DNA of 64,000 nt, taken from contig JBCDFV010000005.1 of assembly GCA_039177555.1 (NCBI GenBank), positions 1 through 64,000 of the forward strand, in the 5' to 3' direction. Below are positions 35,761 to 44,905 of the stretch, piece by piece. Source of the stretch: JANQGH01 sp039177555 (lineage in GTDB: Bacteria > Pseudomonadota > Alphaproteobacteria > DSM-16000 > Inquilinaceae). The notes below the pieces were generated by a model. It was not told the origin of the DNA. It did no database searches and saw only the letters and a list, made by a program, of their open reading frames with translations. Each line of letters opens with the position of its first letter. Within the stretch, counting starts at the first letter, position 1. The position numbers were made by a program, and so were the translations under genes.

Positions 35761-36177
35761 CTACTCCGTCTCCCCGATCGCCCGCAGCAGCCCGACATAC
35801 CGGTTGCGCAGCTTTTCATCGTGGATGGCGTAGTAAGCCTCGACCAACTCGTTGGTTTCGCGGTCCATATGGGCGTCGAAGACATCGCTGGCGGATTCCG
35901 CAACGCCGGCCGGTATGCCCTCGATGTTTTCATCAACACCCTCGAAAAAGAAGCCGACGGGAACACCCAAAAATTCGGCGAACCGCCAAAGCTTGCCGGC
36001 GCCGATGCGGTTAGCGCCCTTCTCGTATTTCTGAACCTGCTGGAAGGAAAGGCCGACGGCGTTTCCTAACTTCTCCTGGGACAAACCCAGCATTCTGCGC
36101 CGCAAACGAATTCTGGCGCCGACATATGTATCGACGGGGTTTGGGCCCTCGTCCTTGTCTGCCATACGACTTGCCAT
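35761..36177 (-). CDS. XRE-family helix-turn-helix regulator
   Basis: This 138-residue regulator has a Cro/CI-type HTH (about 18-75: IRLRRRMLGLSQEKLGNAVGLSFQQVQKYEKGANRIGAGKL). The C-terminal tail has an FFFEG segment and a helical end. This is the common alphaproteobacterial XRE regulator type. GAGGAGA lies upstream of the ATG. It is followed by its own terminator and stands next to the RadC fusion, in a lower-GC part of the window. Targets are not visible. Confidence 0.88.
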   Translation of the reverse strand: MASRMADKDEGPNPVDTYVGARIRLRRRMLGLSQEKLGNAVGLSFQQVQKYEKGANRIGAGKLWRFAEFLGVPVGFFFEGVDENIEGIPAGVAESASDVFDAHMDRETNELVEAYYAIHDEKLRNRYVGLLRAIGETE

Positions 36178-36451
36178 AACGAATTTCTCCTCAATGAAAT
36201 CTGATGTTTTGCATACTTACGATAATTTGAGACGGTTTTAATGCACCCGTCCTGCGGGTCAAGAGATAATCCAACTCAATCGTCACAATCCCGTTATTTT
36301 GGGTTGCTCCGTTCAATTGCAAGTCCGAATGGATCTCAATTCGGCGATAAGAATGATTCTCAAGTCGACTCCGAAACGGGCCAAGAGTACAGCCTCAACT
36401 ATAGTCGATAATCGAGGGATCGCGCGAACGCGTCGCGTCGAACCGGTGCCG

Positions 36452-37750
36452 TTAGCCCAGCCCGGCCATCCTGGGTATCCAAAGCACCAGGTCCGGCACA
36501 TAGGTGATCAGCAGCAGCAGGGCCACCAGTACCGCGACGAAGATCCAGATCTCGCGGATCATCTCGCCCAGCGGGATGCCGTTCAGCGCCTTGATGATGA
36601 ACAGCAGAATGCCGAGCGGTGGCGTGATCAAGCCGATCATCATGTTGAACACCAGCACGACGCCCAGATGCACCAGGTCGATGCCCAGCGCTGCCGCGGC
36701 GGGAATGAACAGCGGTGTGACCACCAGCATGATGGTCGACACGTCCAGCACGCAGCCCAGCAACAGGTAAAGAACGTTCAGCAGCAGCAGGAACATGGCC
36801 GGCGTCAGGTCGAGCTGTTGAAACAGCTCGAACACGGCCTGCGGCAGGCGTTCGATCGTGACCACGTAGTTGAAGATGAAGGCGCCGCCCAGAATGATGG
36901 TCACCACAGCGGTCGTGCGCGCCGTCGCGATCACGACATCGAGGAATTCCTTCCAGCCCAGCGTGCGGTAGCCGAACACCGCCAGCAGCAGGGCGTAGAA
37001 CGCCGAGACCGCCGCCGCCTCGGTCGGCGTAAAGGCGCCGGTGTAGATGCCGCCCAACAGCAGCGCCGGCATGAACAGCGGCGGCAGCGCGCGCAGGATG
37101 ATGATCGGGAACTGGCGCAACGGTATGGCGTTTTCGACCGGGAAGCCCCGGATCTTGGCCATCACCACCACCAGGGTGCCAAGCGCCAGGCAGATCATGA
37201 TCGCCGGGATCATGCCGCCCAGGAACAGGGCCCCGACGGAGGTCGACGAGATCAGCGCGTAAAACACCATCGGGATCGAGGGCGGGAAGATCGGGCCGAC
37301 CACGGCGGAAGCGGCGGTTACCGCACCGGCAAAGCCAGCCGGATAGCGGTTCTTCTCGGTCATCATGTTGACCAGGACCTTGCCGACCCCGGCAACGTCG
37401 GAAACCGCGCTGCCGCTCATGCCCGAAAAGATCAGGCTGGTGGCGATATTGACCTGGGCCAGGCCGCCGGGCAGGCGGCCGACCATGGCCAGCGCGAAAT
37501 CGAGCAGCCGGTCGGTGATCTTGCCGGCGTTCATCAGATTGGCGGCAAAGATGAACAGGGGCACGGCCAGCGCGACGAAATTGTCGAAGATGCCGTTCAG
37601 CACCTGTTCGGAGGCCAACCCGACGTCGCGCCCGACCATCAGCAGGTAGAAGACGCTGGAAACGATCATCGAAATGCCGATCGGCATGCCGGCGACCGTG
37701 GTCCCGATCAGGATGATCAGCATGATGATGAAGGCGTATTCGGCCAGCAT
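36452..37750 (-). CDS. TRAP transporter large permease (DctM)
   Basis: This 432-residue membrane protein has about 12 spans, and family motifs are visible: GMPIGISMIVSS, GMSGSAVSDVAGVG, GAFTPTEAAAVSAFYAL and TPPLGILLFIIKA. It forms the Na+-driven channel of a TRAP importer. It is the last gene of a three-gene leftward operon (binding protein, small permease, large permease) and starts in a one-base overlap with the small-permease stop (TGATG). The substrate is set by the binding protein. Confidence 0.95.
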   Translation of the reverse strand: MLAEYAFIIMLIILIGTTVAGMPIGISMIVSSVFYLLMVGRDVGLASEQVLNGIFDNFVALAVPLFIFAANLMNAGKITDRLLDFALAMVGRLPGGLAQVNIATSLIFSGMSGSAVSDVAGVGKVLVNMMTEKNRYPAGFAGAVTAASAVVGPIFPPSIPMVFYALISSTSVGALFLGGMIPAIMICLALGTLVVVMAKIRGFPVENAIPLRQFPIIILRALPPLFMPALLLGGIYTGAFTPTEAAAVSAFYALLLAVFGYRTLGWKEFLDVVIATARTTAVVTIILGGAFIFNYVVTIERLPQAVFELFQQLDLTPAMFLLLLNVLYLLLGCVLDVSTIMLVVTPLFIPAAAALGIDLVHLGVVLVFNMMIGLITPPLGILLFIIKALNGIPLGEMIREIWIFVAVLVALLLLITYVPDLVLWIPRMAGLG

Positions 37751-38229
37751 CAGATGTAGTCGGGCCAGCGCCTGCTAAGCAGGCCGCGCAACCGCCAGCC
37801 GCCCTGCGCGGCAAAGGCGATGAGGAAGACGAAAAAGACAGCGAAGACCCAGACCCTGGGGATGCGCAGGACCGAGGTGCGCCTGCGTGTCAGGAATTCC
37901 AGGTAGTCCAAGGTCGGGGCCAGCAGCAGCACGAAGGCCGCAATCAGGAAGACCAGCGAGATCGCGGCCAGCCAGCGGCGTGTCTGCGCCGAGACGCTGT
38001 CGTAGACGATGTCGAACGAGACATGGTCCTGTTCCTTCACCATGAAGGCGGCCGCCCAGAACACCGTCCACATATAGGCGATCATCGTGTACTCCTCCGA
38101 CCACGCGACCGGGCTGTCCAGCACGTAGCGGAAGAAGACCTGAAGGATGATGCCGGCGAACGTCGCCAGAAAGAGAAGGACGCCGACCAGATCGGCGCCC
38201 TTCTTTAGCTGCTTCGCCAAGCCTGGCAT
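37750..38229 (-). CDS. TRAP transporter small permease (DctQ)
   Basis: This 159-residue protein has four membrane spans and the family hallmarks FFRYVLDSPVAWSEEYTMIAYMW and FMVKEQDHVSFDI. It scaffolds the DctM subunit. The ATG at 38229 gives the normal short cytoplasmic start; the longer frame reads back into the binding-protein gene and is not coding. It lies 31 bp after the binding-protein stop. Confidence 0.93.
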   Translation of the reverse strand: MPGLAKQLKKGADLVGVLLFLATFAGIILQVFFRYVLDSPVAWSEEYTMIAYMWTVFWAAAFMVKEQDHVSFDIVYDSVSAQTRRWLAAISLVFLIAAFVLLLAPTLDYLEFLTRRRTSVLRIPRVWVFAVFFVFLIAFAAQGGWRLRGLLSRRWPDYI

Positions 38230-38260
38230 GGGCTTGAGGGAAGATCGTCCGGGGGACGGA

Positions 38261-39253
38261 TTAACCGCCCAGCTCGTTGATCTGGTCGATCCAACCTTCC
38301 GGCCACTCCGCGGCGCGGTCGGAGTTGAGGTAGAAGTCCTGAACATGGCTGCGGAAGGCATCCACGTCGGGCGTCGTGACGGTCAGCCCTTCGCCTTCGA
38401 AATAGGCCACCAAGCGATCTTCGTTGGCCACGCGCTCGGCATTGTTCCAGTCGCAGGCCTCGACCGCCGCGGCGGTCATCGCGGCCCGCTCGTCCTCGGT
38501 CAACTGCTCCCAGGTCTGGTTGTTGACCGCCAGGTTGATGAAGTCGACCAGATGGCCGGTCAGCACGATCTGTTCCGTCACCTCATAGAACCGCGCCGCC
38601 TCGACGGTCGGCAGCGGGTTGTCCTGCGCGTCGATCGTGCCGGTCTGCAGGGCGAGATAGACGTCGGAGAAGGGCAGGGGCGTCGGGCTGGCGCCCAGGG
38701 CCTCGCCCAGGAACAGCCAGGCGTCGGAACTCGGCATCCGCAGCTTGACGCCCTCAAGATCCGACGGTGTTTGCACGTCGCTGGCCTCGCGCAGGTTCAG
38801 CTGGCGGGTGCCCAGATAGCAGGTGTCGAGCAGTTGCAGGCCCAGAACGTCGGACACTTGCGCCTGCACTTCGTCGCCGATGTCGCTTTGCATCACCGCG
38901 CGGGCATGTTCGGGGCTCTGGAACAGATAACCGGCGGTGAACAGGCCGAACTCGGGAATGTTGTCGGCGATCGACTGGAACGAGACGTAGGCCATCTCGG
39001 CATTGCCGCGCTGCAGGGCGTCCAGATCGCCCGACTGGCCGAACAGCGAGCCGGAATCGTAGATCTGAACGTCGAACCGGCCGGGCAGGGCCTCGTTCAG
39101 CGCATCGGAGAACACATGCAAGGCGCGGGTATGAATATCCGTCGGCACGCTGACGGTCGTGATCTTCAACTCGATCGGATCCTGCGCCAGGGCACCCGCC
39201 GTGAGCATGGTTCCGGCCAGCGCGGCCAGTGTGAGAGTTTTGACGATCCGCAT
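38261..39253 (-). CDS. TRAP substrate-binding protein (DctP family)
   Basis: This 330-residue periplasmic protein has a signal peptide (MRIVKTLTLAAL, cleaved near ALA-QD). The DctP fold is marked by the VKLRMPSSD segment with the carboxylate-binding Arg and the SDVYLALQTGTIDAQDNPL segment with the conserved Gln-Asn region. GGGAGGAA precedes the ATG. It heads the TRAP operon, divergent from the DapA-family gene. Typical ligands are sugar acids or other organic acids; the neighbouring lyase and mannosidase hint at a sugar acid (inference). Confidence 0.93.
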   Translation of the reverse strand: MRIVKTLTLAALAGTMLTAGALAQDPIELKITTVSVPTDIHTRALHVFSDALNEALPGRFDVQIYDSGSLFGQSGDLDALQRGNAEMAYVSFQSIADNIPEFGLFTAGYLFQSPEHARAVMQSDIGDEVQAQVSDVLGLQLLDTCYLGTRQLNLREASDVQTPSDLEGVKLRMPSSDAWLFLGEALGASPTPLPFSDVYLALQTGTIDAQDNPLPTVEAARFYEVTEQIVLTGHLVDFINLAVNNQTWEQLTEDERAAMTAAAVEACDWNNAERVANEDRLVAYFEGEGLTVTTPDVDAFRSHVQDFYLNSDRAAEWPEGWIDQINELGG

Positions 39254-39379
39254 GTTTGGTTCCTCCCTAGGCGTGTCGTTTGGCCGGCAACCACCGCGAT
39301 CTTGTCGCCACGACCCAATCATGGCCAGCGGGACCGAGCGAATTGCCATGCCGGGACTGTGCAGCAATCGCGCGCTGAT

Positions 39380-39416
39380 GTAAACATTGATTGTATGACT
39401 GATTGTATCAGTTTAC
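39380..39416. promoter_or_regulatory. Tandem-repeat regulatory site between TRAP and lyase genes
   Basis: TGATTGTATGAC and TGATTGTATCAG lie head to tail (39388-39411), flanked by GTAAAC (39380-39385) and GTTTAC (39411-39416). The site is between divergent start codons at 39253 and 39447. It is a candidate operator for the GntR-family regulator encoded downstream (inference). Confidence 0.5.
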
Positions 39417-39446
39417 CATGTCGCCGCAGCCTGGGAGAATGTCAGC

Positions 39447-40364
39447 GTGCGCGATAAGGATCTTCGCGGTGTCATCGCCGCCACATTAACGCCGGTTACG
39501 GAAGGGCTGGAGATCGATGTCGTTCGCCTCGGCGCCCATAGTGCCGGCCTGCTGGACCAGGGCTGCGATTTCGTCTCGGTGTTCGGCACGACGGGCGAGG
39601 GGGCGTCTTTTTCGCCCCAACAGAAGATCGCCGCGTTGCGGGCGATGGCCGCTGGGGGCGTTGTTGGCATGGATCGCCTGGTCCCGGCCGTGATCGACCC
39701 GACGATCGACGGCGCCGTGCGGATGCTGAACACGTCGGCAGATCTCGGCTGCCGTGCGGCGCTGGTGTTGCCACCTTACTATTATGCCGCCCACGAGGCG
39801 GGCATCGCCGCCTTTTACGAGGCGGTATTGACGCGGGCGGCGGCCCCAAACCTGCCCATCATTCTCTATCACATACCGGATCGCAGCCGGGTGCAGATCA
39901 CGCCGGGTCTGATCCGCCATCTTGTTGATCGCTACGGCGCGCGGATCGTCGGGGTCAAGGACTCGACCGGCGACCGGGATGCCAGCGTGACGCTGGCCCG
40001 GACCTTTCCCGATCTTGCCATCTTCACGGGCGATGACAGGGTCTTGCCGGACCTGCTGGCGGCCGGCGGTGCCGGGCTGATCGGCGGCTTACCGAACCTG
40101 TTCGCGCCCGACTTGGCCGCCCTTTGCCGGTCGCCGGTAGGCGAGGATGCGCCAAGGCTGACCCGGCTGGCCAAGGCCCGGATCGACGCGGTCGATCATG
40201 ATGATGGCATCGCGGTCTTGAAGGGCATTCTGGCACGCGCCACCGATGACCCAAGCTGGCGGCGGGTCGTGCCGCCGCTTTTACCGTCGAGAGACGCCCG
40301 GCTGGATGAGGTTGAACACGCGCTTGCGGCCGCGGGCCCTGGGCCGGGCGTGGCGGCGGCCTGA
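39447..40364 (+). CDS. DapA/N-acetylneuraminate-lyase-family aldolase
   Basis: This 305-residue TIM-barrel lyase has the family start VIAATLTPVTEG, the phosphate/carboxylate-binding FGTTGEGASFS, the catalytic Tyr in ILYHIPDRS and the Schiff-base Lys in IVGVKDSTGD. The branch contains dihydrodipicolinate synthase, NAL and 2-keto-3-deoxy-acid aldolases. The SS/TT in GTTGEG and the TRAP/GntR context favour a catabolic keto-acid aldolase. The start is GTG with GGGAGA upstream. The regulator gene begins 2 bp after its stop. Confidence 0.88.
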   Translation: MRDKDLRGVIAATLTPVTEGLEIDVVRLGAHSAGLLDQGCDFVSVFGTTGEGASFSPQQKIAALRAMAAGGVVGMDRLVPAVIDPTIDGAVRMLNTSADLGCRAALVLPPYYYAAHEAGIAAFYEAVLTRAAAPNLPIILYHIPDRSRVQITPGLIRHLVDRYGARIVGVKDSTGDRDASVTLARTFPDLAIFTGDDRVLPDLLAAGGAGLIGGLPNLFAPDLAALCRSPVGEDAPRLTRLAKARIDAVDHDDGIAVLKGILARATDDPSWRRVVPPLLPSRDARLDEVEHALAAAGPGPGVAAA

Positions 40365-40366
40365 CC

Positions 40367-41041
40367 GTGACCAGCCCCTCAGCGGCCCGGCAAGCGGCCG
40401 GCGCATCCGTCAAGCAGGCGGCCTACGAGGGCTTTCAGCAGGCGCTGCTGACCGGCCGGTTGCGCCCCGGCCAACTGGTTTCTCAGCGCCAGATGGTGGC
40501 CATCCTCGGCGTCTCGATCGGCGCCCTGCGCGAACTCTTGCCCCGCTTGGAAACCGAGGGGCTGCTGACGGTCCTGCCCCAGCGCGGCATCCAGATCACG
40601 GCGATCGACTTGCCCATGATCCGCGATGCCTTCCAGATGCGCGCCGCCTACGAGCGCGAGGCCGTGATCACCGCTGTGCGCCGGATGCCGGACGACGCGC
40701 TGACGCGCCAACGGGCCCTGCACGTCGACATCATGGAGCGGACCAAGAAGGACGCCACGCCGGAAATCCTGGCTGAGGGCCAGACCATCGACAGCGGCTT
40801 CCACGACCTGCTGATCGAAGCCACCGGCAACGAGTTGCTGGTCCGCGCCTACAGCATCAACGCGATCCGCATCCGTCTCATCAAGCTCGATCGTATCCTG
40901 CTGAACCCGGAGATCCTGCCGGCCGCCTTCGGCGACCATCTTGCCATCATCGACGCCATGCTGGCCCGCGATATCGCAGCCGCGATCGAGGCCATGGACC
41001 ATCACATTCGCAACGCCCGCGAACGCGCCGTTTCGTTTTGA
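40367..41041 (+). CDS. GntR-family regulator, FCD type
   Basis: This 224-residue regulator has a winged helix (about 15-80, GRLRPGQLVSQRQMVAILGVSIGALRELLPRLETEGL) and an all-helical FCD ligand domain. The FCD metal ligands are visible in FHDLLIEATGN and late HLAIIDA and HHIRNA. It starts with GTG 2 bp after the lyase gene and is followed by the mannosidase gene 38 bp later. It probably controls this lyase and the divergent TRAP operon through the tandem repeat at 39380. Confidence 0.9.
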   Translation: MTSPSAARQAAGASVKQAAYEGFQQALLTGRLRPGQLVSQRQMVAILGVSIGALRELLPRLETEGLLTVLPQRGIQITAIDLPMIRDAFQMRAAYEREAVITAVRRMPDDALTRQRALHVDIMERTKKDATPEILAEGQTIDSGFHDLLIEATGNELLVRAYSINAIRIRLIKLDRILLNPEILPAAFGDHLAIIDAMLARDIAAAIEAMDHHIRNARERAVSF

Positions 41042-41079
41042 TCGACGCGGAAGTCTCGTTCCGCGCACGGAGGATTTGA

Positions 41080-43485
41080 GTGCCTGAAGGACCGCCGCCA
41101 GTCACGCCGATGTTGCACATGATCGGCAACGCCCATCTCGACCCGGTCTGGCTCTGGCGCTGGCAGGAAGGCTGCGCGGAGGCAATCAGCACCTGCTGGG
41201 CGGCCATCGACCGGTTGGAGGAAAGCGACGACTTCATCTTCACCAAGGGCGAGGCCCAGGTTTATCTTTGGATCGAACAGCTCGATCCGGCGCTGTTCGA
41301 CCGTATCCGGCATTTCGTCGCCGAGGGCCGCTGGGTCATCGTCAACGGCTGGTGGATCCAGCCCGACTGCAACATCCCGTCGGGCGAGTCCGTGATCCGC
41401 CAGGCGCTTTACGGCAAGCGCTACTTCCAGTCCCGCTTCGGCGTCGATGTTGATGTCGGCTACAACGTCGACAGTTTCGGCCATGCCGGAACCTTCCCGA
41501 TGCTGTTGCGCCACACGGGCTCGTCGAAATACGTCTTCAGCCGTCCGGCGGAAGACGAGATGGATTTGCCGCAAGAGTTGTTCGTGTGGGCTTCGCCGGA
41601 CGGGTCGGCGGTGACTGCCTTTCGCATCCAGGGCGCCTACAACACGTCGAAGCGCAACATGCAGGTGCCGGAGAAGATCCCGCTGCACTACGCGTCGAGT
41701 GCTGAGGCCGGCCATTCCTACATGGCCTTCTTCGGCGTCGGGAACCATGGGGGCGCGCCGACCAAGGCGGAACTCCGCGAAATCGACGGCCGCATAGCCG
41801 GCGGTGAGCCCCTGAAATACTCCGATCCCAATCGGTTCTTCGCCGAGACCGCATCGGAGGGACTGCCCAAAGTGGACGGTGAACTGCAATTCCATGCTGT
41901 CGGCTGCTACGCCGTCGCCAGCGATCTCAAGCAGTTGAACCGGCAAGCGGAATCGATCTTGGAACAGGCAGAGGCCGCCGCTACCCTGGCAATGGTGCGC
42001 GCCGGTGCGGAGTATCCGCGCCAGGCGTTCGAGCAGATGTGGTGCCGGCTGCTGTTCAACCAGTTTCACGACACGCTGGGCGGCACCAGCCTGCACACGG
42101 CCTGCGAGGACTCGGTTTTCGAGCTATCCTCCGTGATCGCGGACGCCGAGATCGCCCTCAATGCGGCGATCCGCCGGTTGGCCAGCCTGATCGCCCCGCC
42201 AAAGGACCCGACTGATGGCACGTTCCTGGTCATCAACCTGAACGGTGCGGAGTTCGACGGGCTGATCGAGGCCGAACCCTGGGTCGACAAGGATGTCGTC
42301 TCGCCGCGCACCTTGCGGGACGATCAGGATCGCGTCGTGCCCCTGCAATACATCGACCCGTACGGAAAGACGCCTGGCCTCCAACGCCTGGCATTTCGGG
42401 CGCGGATACCGGCCTTCGGCTATCGGCTTTTCCGTTTCACAGTCGACCAGGCGGGTGCCGCGGCCCCGGGCATGGTGTTCGGCAGCCGGGTCGAGGCGCG
42501 CACGCTCGAAACCCCCGGCTACATGCTGAAGCTCGACCCGGCGACCGGCGCCATCGCCAGCCTGCTCAACACGCGCACGGGCCTCGACCTGTTTGCCGGT
42601 CCCGCCCATCGCGGCTTGATCGTCGAGGACGGCACCGACACGTGGGGCCACGGTACGCACAGCTTTCCTTACCAGGGCGACAATCTGGCGCTCGACCATG
42701 TCAGCCTGATCGAGGATGGCCCCGTTCAAAAGACCATCGAGGTTACCGCCAGTCGCGGCCCGACCACCATGACAACGGCGATCGTGTTGCCGGTTGATGC
42801 GGACTTGCCAGTGGAATTGCGCGTGACCTTGGACTGGCGGGAAAAGGGCAAGCTGTTCCGTCTCGCCTATCCACTAGCGGCCGATAGCTTCGAGTACGAA
42901 GTCCCCGCCGGCTGGCAGGACCGGCCCGATGTCGGTCACGAAGTGCCTGGCCTGCGCTGGGTACGGGCGGTCGGCCCTGACCAGACCGTGGTCATCACCA
43001 ACGACGCCAAGTACTCCTACGCGGCAAAGGACGGGACACTCTTCATCACCGTCGTGCGCTCACCCGTCTTCGCTCACCACGACCCGATCGAGCTTCGCGA
43101 CGACGCCCATCTGCGCTACATGGACCAAGGACCGCAAAGCTTCTCACTACGGCTTTACGGTGATCGCCAGGTATCGCGGCGCCAGGCCCAGATCATGGCG
43201 GACAACCTGACCAAGCCACCGATCGTCACCACTCACGTCGCCCGTCACGGAACCGCCGATCACGCCGGTGCTTGGCTTGACCTGCAGGCCGGCGAGGGCT
43301 CGGTGATTACGACCATCAAGGCCGCGGAGGATACGGACGACGTGATCGTCCGAGCCGTTGAACTGGACGGCGGGACCGGACGGTTGAGTCACCGCGACAG
43401 TCAGCTTTCGATCCGAGGTCGCGACATTCTGTCAGCTCGGCTGAGCGACGGTCGCCTGTCCGAAACCGACGGTCTGGAGCGGTAG
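41080..43485 (+). CDS. Glycoside hydrolase family 38 alpha-mannosidase
   Basis: This 801-residue enzyme has the GH38 zinc site in IGNAHLDPVWLWRW (His and Asp ligands) and the nucleophile Asp in YNVDSFGHAGTFPML. It also has the family FHDTLGGTSLHTA segment with the remaining His/Asp ligand, and a large beta-sandwich C-terminal half (about 420-800). There is no signal peptide, so it acts in the cytoplasm on imported alpha-mannosides. The start is GTG with GGAGGA upstream. The position behind a TRAP importer, lyase and regulator suggests one regulon. GH38 is not common beside TRAP genes. Confidence 0.9.
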   Translation: MPEGPPPVTPMLHMIGNAHLDPVWLWRWQEGCAEAISTCWAAIDRLEESDDFIFTKGEAQVYLWIEQLDPALFDRIRHFVAEGRWVIVNGWWIQPDCNIPSGESVIRQALYGKRYFQSRFGVDVDVGYNVDSFGHAGTFPMLLRHTGSSKYVFSRPAEDEMDLPQELFVWASPDGSAVTAFRIQGAYNTSKRNMQVPEKIPLHYASSAEAGHSYMAFFGVGNHGGAPTKAELREIDGRIAGGEPLKYSDPNRFFAETASEGLPKVDGELQFHAVGCYAVASDLKQLNRQAESILEQAEAAATLAMVRAGAEYPRQAFEQMWCRLLFNQFHDTLGGTSLHTACEDSVFELSSVIADAEIALNAAIRRLASLIAPPKDPTDGTFLVINLNGAEFDGLIEAEPWVDKDVVSPRTLRDDQDRVVPLQYIDPYGKTPGLQRLAFRARIPAFGYRLFRFTVDQAGAAAPGMVFGSRVEARTLETPGYMLKLDPATGAIASLLNTRTGLDLFAGPAHRGLIVEDGTDTWGHGTHSFPYQGDNLALDHVSLIEDGPVQKTIEVTASRGPTTMTTAIVLPVDADLPVELRVTLDWREKGKLFRLAYPLAADSFEYEVPAGWQDRPDVGHEVPGLRWVRAVGPDQTVVITNDAKYSYAAKDGTLFITVVRSPVFAHHDPIELRDDAHLRYMDQGPQSFSLRLYGDRQVSRRQAQIMADNLTKPPIVTTHVARHGTADHAGAWLDLQAGEGSVITTIKAAEDTDDVIVRAVELDGGTGRLSHRDSQLSIRGRDILSARLSDGRLSETDGLER

Positions 43486-43512
43486 CGCTGGCCACCCGCG
43501 GCGATAGTCGTC

Positions 43513-44397
43513 TCAGTGGATCGTCGCCTCGCTTAGACGGGCCAGCTTGTCCGGGTTGCGCACGATGTAGATGTCGGTGACGCGGCAGGCGTCGTCGTAG
43601 GCAAAGGACACCGTGGCGTGGGTCTCGCCCTGATCCTTCACGATCACGCCCCGTATGCCATTTATGTCGGCCTCCAGCCACTCGAACCCGGCCCAATAGC
43701 TGCGCAACCGGTCGGAAACAAACGCCAGCACGTCGGGTTTGCCCTGCAGCGCCTTTAGCACCGCAGGCACCTTGCCGCCGCCATCGGCGCTGAGCCGGAC
43801 ATCCTCTAACAGCAGCGCCGTCAATTGAGCCGTGTTCCCGCCGAAAATGGCGGTCCTGAAGGCTGTGAGAAGTTGATCCTGCCGCTCCACGGGCGTTGCA
43901 TGTCGGACTTTCGCCTGGCCGATGCTCGCCTTTGCGCGAGAGACCAGTTTGCGGCAGGCCTCTTCGCGGATATCGAGCGTCGTGGCGACCTGGTCATACG
44001 GAACGTCGAAGACATCGTGCAGGATGTAGGCCGCACGCTCCTTCGGCGTCAGCCGCTCCAGAATTAGCAGGAACGCCGTGGTGAGCGATGCGGACATGTC
44101 CAGCTTGTCCTGCACGTCGCTTTCAATCGGCGTCTGGATCGGCTCGGGCGACCAGGCACCGACATAGTCGACCCGTTTGCGGTGGGCGGCGCGCAGCATG
44201 TCGATGCAGCGCCGCGTGCAGGTGGCCGTCAGCCAGGCTGTGTCGTTTTCGATCAGCGCCCGGTCCGCGCTTGCCCACCTTTCAAAGGTATCCTGTACCG
44301 CATCCTCGGCATCCGCGCGGGACCCCAGCATGCGATAGGCCAGACCCATGAGCGTGGGCCGGGCGTTTTCGAACGCCCGGCCGAAACCGCGATGCAT
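43513..44397 (-). CDS. ECF41-family RNA polymerase sigma factor (SigJ-like)
   Basis: This 294-residue ECF sigma factor has sigma2 (LMGLAYRMLGSRADAEDAVQDTFERW) and sigma4 (LERLTPKERAAYILHDVFDVPYDQVA). A fused C-terminal SnoaL-like domain (about 190-290) ends with YIVRNPDKL. That extra domain defines ECF41 and controls activity without an anti-sigma factor. The ATG at 44397 is preferred over a GTG at 44433 because it starts 5 bp past the preceding stop. It is co-transcribed with the decarboxylase-family gene from a consensus ECF41 promoter. Convergent with the mannosidase gene. Confidence 0.93.
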   Translation of the reverse strand: MHRGFGRAFENARPTLMGLAYRMLGSRADAEDAVQDTFERWASADRALIENDTAWLTATCTRRCIDMLRAAHRKRVDYVGAWSPEPIQTPIESDVQDKLDMSASLTTAFLLILERLTPKERAAYILHDVFDVPYDQVATTLDIREEACRKLVSRAKASIGQAKVRHATPVERQDQLLTAFRTAIFGGNTAQLTALLLEDVRLSADGGGKVPAVLKALQGKPDVLAFVSDRLRSYWAGFEWLEADINGIRGVIVKDQGETHATVSFAYDDACRVTDIYIVRNPDKLARLSEATIH

Positions 44398-44402
44398 CCT
44401 TG

Positions 44403-44834
44403 TCAATGCCCCGAGATAGCGATGCGGTTCCACAGGTTGATCATGGCGATCGTGGCGGTGAGGGCGGCGATTTGCTCGTCGGAGAAGCTTTGCCGCAATC
44501 GCGCGCGCAGCGCACCCCGATCGATATGCGGATCAAGCGTCGTCAGCGCCTCCGTCCACGCCAGCGCCGCCTTTTCAGCTTCGCTGAAATCACTGCCATG
44601 ATCCCAGACGATCACTCGGTCCAAGCGTTCGTTGGTTTCACCATCCTCCCGCGCCTCGCGCGTATGCATTTTGACGCAATAGCCGCAGCGGTTGATCTGC
44701 GAGGCCCGCAATTGCACCAGATGATGGATGGTTCGGTCGAGACCGTGGCCGTCCATGACTTCTTGAATGCCCGCCAATGCGGTCAGCACATCGGGGATCT
44801 CGCGTTCGTTGTTGACGGCCTTGGTGTTGTCCAT
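44403..44834 (-). CDS. Carboxymuconolactone decarboxylase (AhpD-like) family protein
   Basis: This 143-residue all-helical protein has the AhpD-type redox motif INRCGYCVKMHTREAR (CxxC with following His) and the ALTATIAMINLWNR end. In ECF41 loci the sigma factor is regularly paired with a carboxymuconolactone decarboxylase, oxidoreductase or epimerase (COE) gene, and this is the decarboxylase-type partner. The ATG at 44834 lies about 45 bp after the promoter's minus-10 element. It probably handles peroxides or disulfides (inference). Confidence 0.9.
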   Translation of the reverse strand: MDNTKAVNNEREIPDVLTALAGIQEVMDGHGLDRTIHHLVQLRASQINRCGYCVKMHTREAREDGETNERLDRVIVWDHGSDFSEAEKAALAWTEALTTLDPHIDRGALRARLRQSFSDEQIAALTATIAMINLWNRIAISGH

Positions 44835-44878
44835 TGTGGCATCTTTCTTAATCGGTGAGTTGTGCATTCGACCCTAAG

Positions 44879-44905
44879 GACGATTCAGCAGCGCCGCTTG
44901 TGACA
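44879..44905 (-). promoter_or_regulatory. ECF41-type promoter
   Basis: On the minus strand TGTCACA (44905-44899) is followed by exactly 16 bases and then CGTC (44882-44879). This is the published ECF41 consensus TGTCACA-N16-CGTC. It lies 45 bp upstream of the AhpD-like gene and the sigma gene, so the sigma factor should activate its own operon. Confidence 0.85.

Noticed and set aside
36299..37759. 486-codon open frame opposite the TRAP large permease
   Set aside because: Gln/His/Asp/Arg-rich low-complexity sequence produced by reading a hydrophobic membrane protein gene backwards.
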